Positions 14,691-21,800 of a DNA stretch of 21,800 bases are shown here, piece by piece (within the stretch, counting starts at the first letter, position 1; each line of letters opens with the position of its first letter). The DNA lies in contig WLED01000004.1 in assembly GCA_009704445.1 (NCBI GenBank), forward strand, positions 1 to 21,800. The letters are read 5' to 3'. The notes beneath the pieces are model-generated. The model had not been told where the DNA came from, ran no database searches, and worked only from the letters and a program-made list of their open reading frames with translations. The translations under genes were made by a program, and so were the position numbers. This stretch comes from Actinomycetota bacterium. GTDB lineage: Bacteria; Actinomycetota; Actinomycetes; Nanopelagicales; Nanopelagicaceae.

Positions 14691-15620
14691 AAGAGCAGAT
14701 TGAAGGCAGTTCGTTCTCGACTGATTCAATTAATTGTTTTACTTGGAACGATCTCCACAACCCTATTTCTACTTTTGCGTATCTCTGGAGACCCAGCAGT
14801 ATTAATAGCAGGCGAAGGTGCAAGCCCAGAGACTATTGATGCAATTCGCGCCGATTATGGTTTTGATAGATCTCTCATCGTTCAGTATTTAATTTTTATT
14901 TGGGACATTATCCGATTAGATTTTGGCGTCTCTCTAGTTAACGCTCAACCTGCCCTAGGTTTTGTTTTAGATTACTTACCGTCCACGTTGACGCTCACCT
15001 TTTTAGCAATTTTCTTCAACACAATTTTGGCAATTCCCGCAGGAGTATGGTTAGGAGCCAAACCAGGTCAACGCCGCCGTCGCGTGCTCAGCACAATTGT
15101 TAGCGTTGCCCAAGGAACACCCGCATATGTGATTGCATTGCTGCTTATTCAAATATTTGCAGTCTGGTTTACTGTCTTGCCATCCATTGCCGGTACTGGG
15201 ACATGGGCATGGGTTTTACCAACTGCAACACTTACATTTGCTCTTTCACCAAATCTAATCAGAGTAGTGGCAGCTAGCATTGAAGAGACGACTGCGCAGG
15301 ATTACTTTAGAACCGCAAAGGCAAATGGAGCATCGCCAAGTGTTCTTCTGATGAAACACTCTCTTCCAAATGCATTGCTTTCCACAACATCATTGCTTGG
15401 CGCTCAATTCGCCTTTTTACTCTCTGGTGCATTGATTACCGAATTTATCTTTGCATGGCCAGGCCTAGGTTTGATCCTTGTTCAGTCAATCACTAATTTA
15501 GATTTTCCAACAATTCAAGCCACGGTCTTTGTTGTTGCATACCTAGTATTTTTCGTGAATCTGATACTTGATCAGATTTTTAGATTCGCCGATCCACGCT
15601 TAAGAAAGAGTCAAGTATGA
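14688..15620 (+). CDS. ABC importer permease 1, peptide/nickel family (DppB-like)
   Basis: The product is 310 aa, an integral membrane protein with about six helices. The N-terminal TM1 is LIVLLGTISTTLFLLLRISGDP, followed by the extracellular loop characteristic of DppB (IRADYGFDRSLIVQYLIFIWDI). The cytoplasmic EAA loop, RTAKANGASPSVLLMKHSLPNAL, contacts the ATPases, and the FAWPGLGLILVQSI segment is typical of the family. The start is TTG with a strong ribosome binding site; a methionine start further in would lose TM1. It overlaps the second permease gene by 4 nt. It forms the channel with DppC-like permease 2. Confidence 0.93.
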   Translation: MKSRLKAVRSRLIQLIVLLGTISTTLFLLLRISGDPAVLIAGEGASPETIDAIRADYGFDRSLIVQYLIFIWDIIRLDFGVSLVNAQPALGFVLDYLPSTLTLTFLAIFFNTILAIPAGVWLGAKPGQRRRRVLSTIVSVAQGTPAYVIALLLIQIFAVWFTVLPSIAGTGTWAWVLPTATLTFALSPNLIRVVAASIEETTAQDYFRTAKANGASPSVLLMKHSLPNALLSTTSLLGAQFAFLLSGALITEFIFAWPGLGLILVQSITNLDFPTIQATVFVVAYLVFFVNLILDQIFRFADPRLRKSQV

Positions 15621-16489
15621 AAAAAGTACCAACACTTTTCACAAGACGTGATGTTATGCGCAAAACCTCTACTTCTCCTTTGATTCTAAAAATCAGCGCA
15701 GCCACACTAGCCTTTCTATTTTTGGTAGCGATTTTTCAGAATTTTCTTTACACCGTTGATCCTGCTTTTTCCGACTTAGATAAGCGACTGTTAGGTCCAA
15801 GTATCGGCGGACCTTGGCTGGGCACAGATCCACTGGGGCAAGATGTTTTTTCTCGAGTTATCGCCGGCTTTAGATGGTCACTAGGAATCGGAACTATTGG
15901 AACTCTCATCGGAGTATTCATTGGTCTCACCTTAGGTATTGGTGCTGCCTGGAGCCGTAAACGCATGCGAGTAGTTTTGAGCCGAATAATTGACATTGGA
16001 ATTTCATTTCCATATTTGATTATTGCTGTAACTATCGTGACAGTTGTTGGTCGTGGATTTTGGCCCTTAGCGCTCACTCTTGGCTTGGTTTGTTGGCCAA
16101 CTATTGCAAGAGTTGTTTATGCAGAGACCTTAACATTACGTGAGCGCGAGTTTGTGACAGCAGCCAGACTCTTTGGAATTGGAAGCTTCACATCTATTTT
16201 CACTCATATTCTTCCGGCGCTTCGTCCAACTATTCAGGTAGTTACTGCATTTACTTTTGCTGATCTTCTAATTGCAGAGAGTGGACTTTCATTCTTAGGA
16301 TTAGGCGCACCTCTTGGAACGCCAACCTGGGGCAACATGCTTAATGACAGCAGAACATATATGGCAGAAGCACCTTGGATGATGCTTGGTCCAGTTATCG
16401 CAATCATCGTCACAATATTTGCAGCTAACTTGCTGGGCGAAGGTTTAAATGCCCGAGAAAAAGCAAAGAGCGGGCGCGTATCTCAATGA
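15617..16489 (+). CDS. ABC importer permease 2, peptide/nickel family (DppC-like)
   Basis: The product is 290 aa. After a cytoplasmic N-terminus and TM1 it shows the DppC hallmark segment WLGTDPLGQDVFSRVIAGFR (about residues 72-91). The EAA loop is FVTAARLFGIGSFTSIFTHILPA. The end has SFLGLGAPLGTPTWGNML, common to all DppC proteins. About six membrane helices. ATG at 15617 overlaps the first permease stop (ATGA), and the stop overlaps the first ATPase start in the same way. Confidence 0.94.
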   Translation: MKKVPTLFTRRDVMRKTSTSPLILKISAATLAFLFLVAIFQNFLYTVDPAFSDLDKRLLGPSIGGPWLGTDPLGQDVFSRVIAGFRWSLGIGTIGTLIGVFIGLTLGIGAAWSRKRMRVVLSRIIDIGISFPYLIIAVTIVTVVGRGFWPLALTLGLVCWPTIARVVYAETLTLREREFVTAARLFGIGSFTSIFTHILPALRPTIQVVTAFTFADLLIAESGLSFLGLGAPLGTPTWGNMLNDSRTYMAEAPWMMLGPVIAIIVTIFAANLLGEGLNAREKAKSGRVSQ

Positions 16490-17439
16490 GCAAAGCGATC
16501 GAAGTAAAAAACTTACAAGTTAGTTTTCCTACACCTAACGGATATTCAGCTGTTGTTAGAGGTATCGACTTAACAATCAAGCCAGGTGAGCGAATCGCAA
16601 TAGTTGGTGAGTCTGGATCTGGTAAAACAATGTTGGGTCTAAGCATGCTTGGAATTCAACCAAGTTCAGCCAAAGTTACGGGTGAAGTGATCATTGGCGA
16701 TGTAGACATGGTCAGCGCAAATGATGCAACTGCTCGAAAGCTGCGCGGAAACTATATTTCAATGGTCTTTCAGGAGCCACTTACCTCTTTAAATCCTGTA
16801 CGAACAATCTCTAGCCAACTTTCTGAGTCAGTTCGTCGCCACAACAAAATGAGCAAGGCAGAGGCCGAAGATAGAGTTTTAGAAATTCTAACTTCCGTTG
16901 GAATCCCTGCACCTAAGGAGCGCATGAAGTCTTATCCTCACCAGTTATCTGGCGGATTAAGACAGCGTGTAATGATCGCGTTAGCACTGATTAACAAACC
17001 TGCTTTAGTTGTTGCCGATGAACCAACAACGGCGCTGGATGCCACAATCCAGGCCCAGATTTTGGATCTACTGCGCAGCGGAATGGGCGATGCAGCGTTA
17101 ATGTTGATCACGCACGATCTTGCAGTTGCCGCAGATGTTTGTAATCGAATTGTTGTGATGTATGCAGGAAACATTGTGGAACAAGGTCCTGTTGCAGAGA
17201 TTTTAGGTAATCCAAGACATCCTTACACGCGAGGATTACTCAACGCGATTCCAAAATTTGATAAAGCAAGACCACCACTAATGCCAATTCCTGGTTCACC
17301 TCCAACAATTACCGAAGTAGTTTCAGGTTGCCGGTTTGCATCTAGATGTTCCTATGCAGATTCTCAATGCACTGCTTCAGAGCCAAAATTTGTAGATAAT
17401 CTTGCATGTTTCCATCCAGTGGTTGGAGTATCTCAATGA
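16486..17439 (+). CDS. ABC importer ATPase 1, oligopeptide type (DppD-like)
   Basis: The product is 317 aa. Walker A GESGSGKT is at 41-48, the ABC signature LSGGLRQR at 154-161 (LSGGL rather than LSGGQ, normal for DppD), and Walker B VVADEP with Asp178/Glu179, followed by the H-loop in LITHDLAV. The C-terminal oligopeptide-transporter extension contains GCRFASRCSYADSQC and a further Cys in ACFHP, which in some DppD proteins binds a 4Fe-4S cluster. It powers solute import from the inner membrane face. The start overlaps permease 2 by 4 nt and the end overlaps ATPase 2 by 4 nt. Confidence 0.94.
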   Translation: MSKAIEVKNLQVSFPTPNGYSAVVRGIDLTIKPGERIAIVGESGSGKTMLGLSMLGIQPSSAKVTGEVIIGDVDMVSANDATARKLRGNYISMVFQEPLTSLNPVRTISSQLSESVRRHNKMSKAEAEDRVLEILTSVGIPAPKERMKSYPHQLSGGLRQRVMIALALINKPALVVADEPTTALDATIQAQILDLLRSGMGDAALMLITHDLAVAADVCNRIVVMYAGNIVEQGPVAEILGNPRHPYTRGLLNAIPKFDKARPPLMPIPGSPPTITEVVSGCRFASRCSYADSQCTASEPKFVDNLACFHPVVGVSQ

Positions 17440-18425
17440 GCAATGACAATAAGATTTTAAGCGCCGTTGACCTTTCGGTTTCATTTAAAGTTTCAAACGC
17501 TTTACTCAGAGCTGTCGACTCAGTTAATTTCTACGTTAACGCCGGTGAAACTGTTGCAATAGTCGGTGAATCAGGATCTGGAAAAACGACTCTGGCACTT
17601 TCCTTGATTAGAAGCACTCCGCCCACATCTGGTCAGATTTTCTTTGAAGGTGAAGAAGTAACAAAACTATCTGAAAAGAACCTAAAGCCATTCCGCAAGA
17701 ACGTTCAGATGGTCTTCCAGGATCCATATTCAAGTTTGGATCCACGCATGAACGTTGGTCAGGTAATTGGCGAACCTTTAAAAGCACACTTCAAAATGAG
17801 CAAGAGTGAAAGAAATGAACGTGCTGCAGAGCTATTGGTCTCTGTCGGTTTAAATGGCGACTTTATCGATCGCAGAGCAAGTCAATTCTCTGGAGGTCAA
17901 CGCCAACGCATCGCTATTGCTCGTGCATTGGCGTTAGATCCAAAAGTAGTAATCGCTGATGAGCCCGTATCTGCTTTGGATGTTTCAACACAGGCACAGA
18001 TTGTTAACCTACTTCAGAAAATTCAAGAAGACCGCAACATTTCCTACGTTCTTGTTTCACACGATCTTCGGTTGGTTTATCACTTAGCAACTCGCGTGGT
18101 AGTTATGTATCTCGGTCGAGTAGTTGAAGAAGGTAACTGCGATGATGTTGTGGCAAATCCTCAACATCCTTATACCGCTGCATTGCTTTCGGCAGTTCCG
18201 GCACTTGATGAAGCAACTAGACGCGATCGTATTGTTCTAAATGGCGCCCCACCTTCACCTATTGCGCGCCCTACTGGTTGTTCATTTCATCCGCGCTGTC
18301 CAATTGCGCGACCAGAGTGTGCAACAAATACACCAGAGTTACAATCTTTACCGAATGGACGCAAGGTTGCTTGCTTCTTCCCGGGTGAACTACAGGCACA
18401 CGTTTCATTCACATCTTCAAAATAG
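17436..18425 (+). CDS. ABC importer ATPase 2, oligopeptide type (DppF-like)
   Basis: The product is 329 aa when the ATG at 17436, which overlaps the upstream TGA, is taken as start; a longer reading from 17406 would add 10 residues inside the previous gene and is not needed. Walker A GESGSGKT is at 44-51, signature FSGGQRQR at 151-158, and Walker B VIADEP with Asp175/Glu176, then the HDL H-loop. The C-terminal GCSFHPRCPIARPEC is the usual Cys-bearing oligopeptide-ATPase extension. It pairs with DppD-like ATPase 1 to energise the two permeases. A 9-nt gap leads to the bicupin gene, so the bicupin belongs to the same transcript. Confidence 0.94.
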   Translation: MSNDNKILSAVDLSVSFKVSNALLRAVDSVNFYVNAGETVAIVGESGSGKTTLALSLIRSTPPTSGQIFFEGEEVTKLSEKNLKPFRKNVQMVFQDPYSSLDPRMNVGQVIGEPLKAHFKMSKSERNERAAELLVSVGLNGDFIDRRASQFSGGQRQRIAIARALALDPKVVIADEPVSALDVSTQAQIVNLLQKIQEDRNISYVLVSHDLRLVYHLATRVVVMYLGRVVEEGNCDDVVANPQHPYTAALLSAVPALDEATRRDRIVLNGAPPSPIARPTGCSFHPRCPIARPECATNTPELQSLPNGRKVACFFPGELQAHVSFTSSK

Positions 18426-18434
18426 GAGAATAAA

Positions 18435-19271
18435 ATGGGCAGACCGTTTATAGAGTTCGTACAGTCACAGCAGCTGCCTTGGGTTGATAAGCCTTACATC
18501 ACAAACCTTCGACCAAAAACTTTAGTGCGCGAATTAAGCCTGGATAATGAAACAGGTGCATGTTCTGTTTTGATTCAATATCCAAAGAACTATTCCCATG
18601 AAGATAGCCATTACTTAACTGCCGACGAAGAATTCTTCGTTATTGATGGTGAAATTACTATTGATGGTCAAAAGTATGGACGCTATAACTATGGCCATTT
18701 TCCAAAAGGAATGCACACGAAGACCATCTCAAGTACCGGCGCAGTTGTACTAACATTTTTTGATGCCAAGCCAGAGATAGTTTCTGCTAGCTCAGATAGC
18801 CCGACTTTGGAAAAAGAACGCGTTATTAAACACATTGATTCGTTAGCTGGCGAATGGGGCGGTAATTTCAATCCTGATTTTCCACCAGGTGCTGGAAGAA
18901 AATGGATGCGTCGCGATCCAGTAACACTGGATGAAACGTGGGTATTAGGAACCATGCCACTTCGCTATGGAATGCGTTCTGAAAAGCACCCTGTTGTTGA
19001 AGAGGCTTATTTACTCTCAGGTGAGTTGATCGGCCATCTTGGTGTTATGACTCCAGGTGCTTACTTCTGGCGCCCACCAGAAGAGCCACATGGTCCATTT
19101 GGATCTATGACAGGCAACTTGTATTTGTTTAGAACTATCGGTGGACCGTTAAGCACGATTTATGAACCAGATTCACGTGAGTTTAACTGGCACCCAAAAC
19201 ACGATCCGATTCTGCCTGCAGAGTTAGCGAATTTGCCTGCTTATGATGGTTGCGTCTGCCAAGCGTATTAA
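18435..19271 (+). CDS. Bicupin protein of unknown function
   Basis: The product is 278 aa with two cupin domains. Domain 1 (about 40-115): His55, His59, Glu65/66 and His94 in GMHT are placed as metal ligands around EEFFVIDGEITIDG. Domain 2 (about 155-250): His185 in EKHPVVEE, Glu189/190 and His219 in EEPHGP form the second ligand set around YLLSGEL. Bicupins of this length include dioxygenases, isomerases and aminohydrolases such as ureidoglycine aminohydrolase, but the sequence does not look like that enzyme and I do not name a reaction. No signal peptide, so it is cytoplasmic. A clear AGGAG lies before ATG. It is last in the run behind the importer ATPases and directly upstream of methyltransferase module 2, so it probably acts on the imported compound or its product. 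Confidence 0.75.
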   Translation: MGRPFIEFVQSQQLPWVDKPYITNLRPKTLVRELSLDNETGACSVLIQYPKNYSHEDSHYLTADEEFFVIDGEITIDGQKYGRYNYGHFPKGMHTKTISSTGAVVLTFFDAKPEIVSASSDSPTLEKERVIKHIDSLAGEWGGNFNPDFPPGAGRKWMRRDPVTLDETWVLGTMPLRYGMRSEKHPVVEEAYLLSGELIGHLGVMTPGAYFWRPPEEPHGPFGSMTGNLYLFRTIGGPLSTIYEPDSREFNWHPKHDPILPAELANLPAYDGCVCQAY

Positions 19272-19308
19272 GATTTAATTACACTCAAGATAAAAAAGGG
19301 GGAAGACA

Positions 19309-20382
19309 ATGAGAGATATCGAAGAGATGCTAACGCTGGATGAGCGTTCGGGTGCTGACTTTATTTTGTCTTTAAGAAAGCAGTGGGCCGCAACTGTTTA
19401 TCCCGCCTTTATCAACGAACACCAAAGCTCTGGCGTGCAGGTAAAGACTCCACAAGAAGGTGAAGTCAAACTAAAGAAGCTTTCTTTGTATTCATGGTTT
19501 AGTCACCTAGAGCGCATCGGACAAAAAATGATGTGGCGCTTAGGCAGCGATGTTGTCTTTAAAAACAGCGATGAACTTTTAACACAGCTTGGTTCCCCTA
19601 AAAATTCAGGAAAAGGTTCGTTAACACTCGATCCTAATTTGCAGCTACCAAAGTGGTACACCGACACCGATATTCACATGCAACCAGGAAGTTTTTACTC
19701 CAACGATCTATCTGGTTATGTGTATCAATTTGGTGCCAGAATCGTGATGCTCCGAGACAACGATGGATATAAGTTCCACAAACTATTTGCTACAACTGCG
19801 TTACCTGATCTACCAAAAGATGCTCGTGTTGTAGATATCGCATGTGGCTTTGGTAAAAGCACGCGTCCTTTAGTTGGTCGCTACCCAGGAGCAGAGGTCA
19901 TTGGTGTTGATCTTGCAGCACCTGGTTTAAAGCTTGCCCATGCAGAGGCAGAGGCAGATGGCGTACCAATTCACTTTCGCCAAGAAGATGGTCGACATGT
20001 AGGTCTTCCAGATTCATCAGTAGATTTAGTAACAGGAACAATGATTTTGCATGAAATGCCTCAACCGGCAATTATCGAAACTATTGAAGAAGCAGCAAGA
20101 TTATTAAAGCCAGGTGGACACATTAGATTCCTAGAGTTCCAACCAACTGGTGATCCTGTTCGTGATGCAACAGTGTACGAACATGCAGAAAGAAACAATG
20201 AGCCTTACTTTAGAGACTTGTTTGCAACTGATTTGATTGCATTGTGTGAGCGCCTAGGCCTAAAAGATGCCAAGTGGGTTGCCTTTGATGAGCGCGCAGA
20301 TGGATTGCGCCCACAAGGCTGGCCAGAGCGCACCGATTGGCACTTCCCATGGTGCGTCCTACAAGCAACTAAGGCTGCATAG
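19309..20382 (+). CDS. Class I SAM-dependent methyltransferase (module 2 large protein)
   Basis: The product is 357 aa, paralogous to the methyltransferase at 5763. Rossmann core: motif I VVDIACGFGKS (174-184), acidic strand-2 end in GVDL, LHEMP at 247-251, and LLKPGGHIRFLEF. Outside the core the shared landmarks are QPGS (125-128) in the N-terminal extension and NNEPY (296-300). Motif I is canonical here, unlike its paralogue. The C-terminus is longer and contains a Trp-rich stretch (GWPERTDWHFPW). GGGGGAAG precedes ATG 19309 in a 37-nt gap after the bicupin gene. The stop overlaps the small-protein start by 1 nt (TAGTG). The substrate is unknown; distinct N- and C-terminal parts suggest the two paralogues methylate different substrates. 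Confidence 0.85.
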   Translation: MRDIEEMLTLDERSGADFILSLRKQWAATVYPAFINEHQSSGVQVKTPQEGEVKLKKLSLYSWFSHLERIGQKMMWRLGSDVVFKNSDELLTQLGSPKNSGKGSLTLDPNLQLPKWYTDTDIHMQPGSFYSNDLSGYVYQFGARIVMLRDNDGYKFHKLFATTALPDLPKDARVVDIACGFGKSTRPLVGRYPGAEVIGVDLAAPGLKLAHAEAEADGVPIHFRQEDGRHVGLPDSSVDLVTGTMILHEMPQPAIIETIEEAARLLKPGGHIRFLEFQPTGDPVRDATVYEHAERNNEPYFRDLFATDLIALCERLGLKDAKWVAFDERADGLRPQGWPERTDWHFPWCVLQATKAA

Positions 20383-20702
20383 TGAGCGAAGAGTTTGATT
20401 TCTTTGGTGATGCAAACGTCTCCAAGCTTTTTGATTTAATCCTTGAGCTTGGGATGGATCTTCACATCGCGAGCACTCGCATTCATGCTTTAGAGATGCA
20501 ACTAGTTCGCACTGGAGCAGTGAAGCCTGGGGAGATAGATAACTTCCGCCCTACAGAATCTGAAAAAGCAGTTCTGGATAAGAATCGCGACGAGTTCATG
20601 TCCCGCTTAATGCGCATCATTACTGAAGCAGGACCATCAGAGCATCCACTAAGACAGCAATGGGATGAAACTGTTGCAAAGAGAAATGCTGGCAATAAAT
20701 AG
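20382..20702 (+). CDS. Small helical protein paired with methyltransferase (module 2 small protein)
   Basis: The product is 106 aa starting at GTG 20382, which shares one base with the methyltransferase stop (TAGTG). An ATG start further in would lose conserved helix 1. Residues about 14-45 (LFDLILELGMDLHIASTRIHALEMQLVRTGAV) form a long amphipathic helix, followed by a turn and a second helix, NRDEFMSRLMRIITEAG. It aligns with the 92-aa protein behind methyltransferase 1 at low but patterned identity (I-x-ELxxxL, E in helix, GA(I/V), RDxFxxR). The role is inferred from the repeated pairing: a non-catalytic partner of the methyltransferase. No known family is recognised. Confidence 0.72.
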   Translation: MSEEFDFFGDANVSKLFDLILELGMDLHIASTRIHALEMQLVRTGAVKPGEIDNFRPTESEKAVLDKNRDEFMSRLMRIITEAGPSEHPLRQQWDETVAKRNAGNK

Positions 20703-20722
20703 TTATTGATTCAAATAGTTAG

Positions 20723-20741
20723 TTCGCGTTATTGATGCGAA
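20723..20741. repeat. Short inverted repeat before the amidohydrolase gene
   Basis: TTCGC (20723-20727) and GCGAA (20737-20741) are perfect 5-bp arms separated by 9 nt in the 69-nt gap between the small-protein gene and the amidohydrolase. It may be a regulator site or a weak hairpin. No T-tract follows. Confidence 0.3.
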
Positions 20742-20771
20742 TGAATAAAGCGCTTGGTTGATGAAAGGAAC

Positions 20772-21800
20772 ATGCTCATTAGCAGTTCACAGTTAATCTA
20801 TGCGGCCGCTGTAATAACGATGAATGATGCAGGGGATATTTTCTCTCCTGGATACATTCGAGTTACAGATGCATTAATTACAGAAGTTGGGCCTGGACGA
20901 CCAGAGGCCGCAGCAGGTGAAACTGTGCATGATTTTTCTGACGATGTCTTGCTCCCATCTTTTGTAAACACACACCATCACATTGCAAGCTCTTTGTTAC
21001 AAGGGGCTGAGCCCAAGCACAAAATGGCTGTCGGGACAGTAAGAGATGGCGCCTGGCTAAAGATGTCTATTGGTCTAGACAAGGAGCAGTGCCAAGCAGG
21101 AGCATCACTTGGCTACCTTCAATTATTAGAAAGTGGAATCACAACCACAACCGATTCACAGTCCAGCTGGAAAGGACTTTCTAAACTAGATGGCTCTATT
21201 TCAGCTGCAGTCCAATCTGGACTTCGCGTTATTTTCTTTGCAGCCTTTGTTAACAGAACAGAGCTTGTTCCAACTGAGTATCAATTAACTATCCCGGAAT
21301 CACTTTCTGAGCTAGAGCGACTTCGCAGTACATATCAAAATTCACGAACTTCAATCGAGCCAGAACCACTATCTCTGCCTAGAGTTACTGATGATTTAGT
21401 CAAAGCTCTGCACTCCCAGCGCAATCACATTATGGCGATGCATTTAACCTACTCGGAAGAGTTTGAGCAATGGGCAAGAAAAGAGTACGGACATCCTGCA
21501 GTTGTTCATCTTGATAAATTAGGAGTCTTAGATGATGCAATGCTTCTTGCACACCCCGTGCATTTTGATGATCAAGAAGTAGATTTAATGGCCAAGCGCG
21601 GTGCTTCTGCTTCTTACTGCGCGGTGAGCAACATGCATATGGGTCTTGCAATTCCCGACCTTCGTAGATTTCACGATAAAAAAATCGCAGTCGGCCTTGG
21701 CTTAGATCATCCCAATGGTTCTCATGATTTCTTTGAAACGATGAAGACGACATTGCTCACCCAACGCAGTCTTAATCGCGACCAGGAGTCTTTCACGCCA
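20772..21800 (+). CDS. Amidohydrolase, guanine-deaminase/ATZ-TRZ type, N-terminal part (runs off right edge)
   Basis: 343 residues are visible in one open frame from ATG 20772 (AAAGGA upstream) to the window edge; full-length relatives have roughly 440-480 aa. The metallo-dependent hydrolase metal set can be traced: His68 and His70 in NTHHH, His224 in MHLTYS, His261 in LAHPVHFDD, and Asp312 in GLGLDH. This family hydrolyses or deaminates N-containing rings, or removes chloro or amino groups from them. Unusually, the residue three after His224 is Tyr227, where guanine/SAH-type deaminases carry a catalytic Glu (HxxE), and the GTDG-like motif reads GLDHPNG. So it may be a hydrolase of another kind rather than a classical deaminase. 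It lies 69 nt after the small-protein gene and probably belongs to the same pathway. Confidence 0.82.
   Translation, partial: MLISSSQLIYAAAVITMNDAGDIFSPGYIRVTDALITEVGPGRPEAAAGETVHDFSDDVLLPSFVNTHHHIASSLLQGAEPKHKMAVGTVRDGAWLKMSIGLDKEQCQAGASLGYLQLLESGITTTTDSQSSWKGLSKLDGSISAAVQSGLRVIFFAAFVNRTELVPTEYQLTIPESLSELERLRSTYQNSRTSIEPEPLSLPRVTDDLVKALHSQRNHIMAMHLTYSEEFEQWARKEYGHPAVVHLDKLGVLDDAMLLAHPVHFDDQEVDLMAKRGASASYCAVSNMHMGLAIPDLRRFHDKKIAVGLGLDHPNGSHDFFETMKTTLLTQRSLNRDQESFTP

Noticed and set aside
17406..17435. A longer start for ATPase 2 at 17406.
   Set aside because: It would add 10 residues inside the preceding gene; the ATG at 17436 gives the standard 4-nt overlap and a family-typical N-terminus.
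21430..21753. 107-codon minus-strand open frame near the right edge.
   Set aside because: The plus strand is a continuous amidohydrolase frame through this region with all metal ligands; the minus frame is a shadow.
1..21800. Mobile elements, CRISPR arrays, tRNA or rRNA genes.
   Set aside because: No transposase, terminal inverted repeats, regular spacers or cloverleaf-like segments were found on reading both strands.

Overview
The window looks like a chromosomal stretch of a low-GC actinobacterium, most likely a free-living freshwater lineage of the acI/Nanopelagicales type. This rests on base composition (low to mid 40s % GC by eye), very tight spacing with many 4-nt ATGA overlaps, use of GTG and TTG starts, start codons that appear leaderless (a TANNNT box 6 nt before ATG), and gene content (crotonyl-CoA carboxylase/reductase, IclR regulator, PPDK). 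No marker gene fixes the taxonomy, so this is inference. No tRNA, rRNA, CRISPR array, IS element or phage gene was seen.

Region 1 (1-5472), central carbon metabolism: a 5' part of a crotonyl-CoA carboxylase/reductase gene (minus strand, running off the left edge) is divergent from an IclR-type regulator. A perfect inverted repeat lies between them and overlaps the predicted -35 box of the reductase. Next come pyruvate, phosphate dikinase and, 6 nt behind it, an EamA-type exporter.

Region 2 (5473-12055), first half of an unassigned gene cluster: a 290-nt leader able to form a nested stem structure and a terminator-like hairpin precedes a SAM-dependent methyltransferase, a small helical protein, an Asp/Glu racemase-superfamily enzyme, a class A flavin monooxygenase and two different aldehyde dehydrogenases, nearly all overlapping or a few bases apart.

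Region 3 (12052-21800), second half: a convergent two-domain VOC protein gene overlaps the last dehydrogenase gene by 4 nt. Divergent from it is a complete peptide/nickel-type ABC importer (binding protein, two permeases, two ATPases), followed by a bicupin, a second methyltransferase plus small-protein pair, and an amidohydrolase cut by the right edge.

The most interesting feature is that the cluster carries two homologous but diverged methyltransferase plus small-protein modules, one leading each half. The two methyltransferases share landmarks outside the SAM fold (QPGS, LHEMP, NNEPY) and their small partners also align. Together with the importer, monooxygenase, aldehyde dehydrogenases, racemase-like enzyme, cupin and amidohydrolase, this suggests uptake and stepwise modification or breakdown of an imported small organic compound. 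The substrate cannot be named from the sequence.
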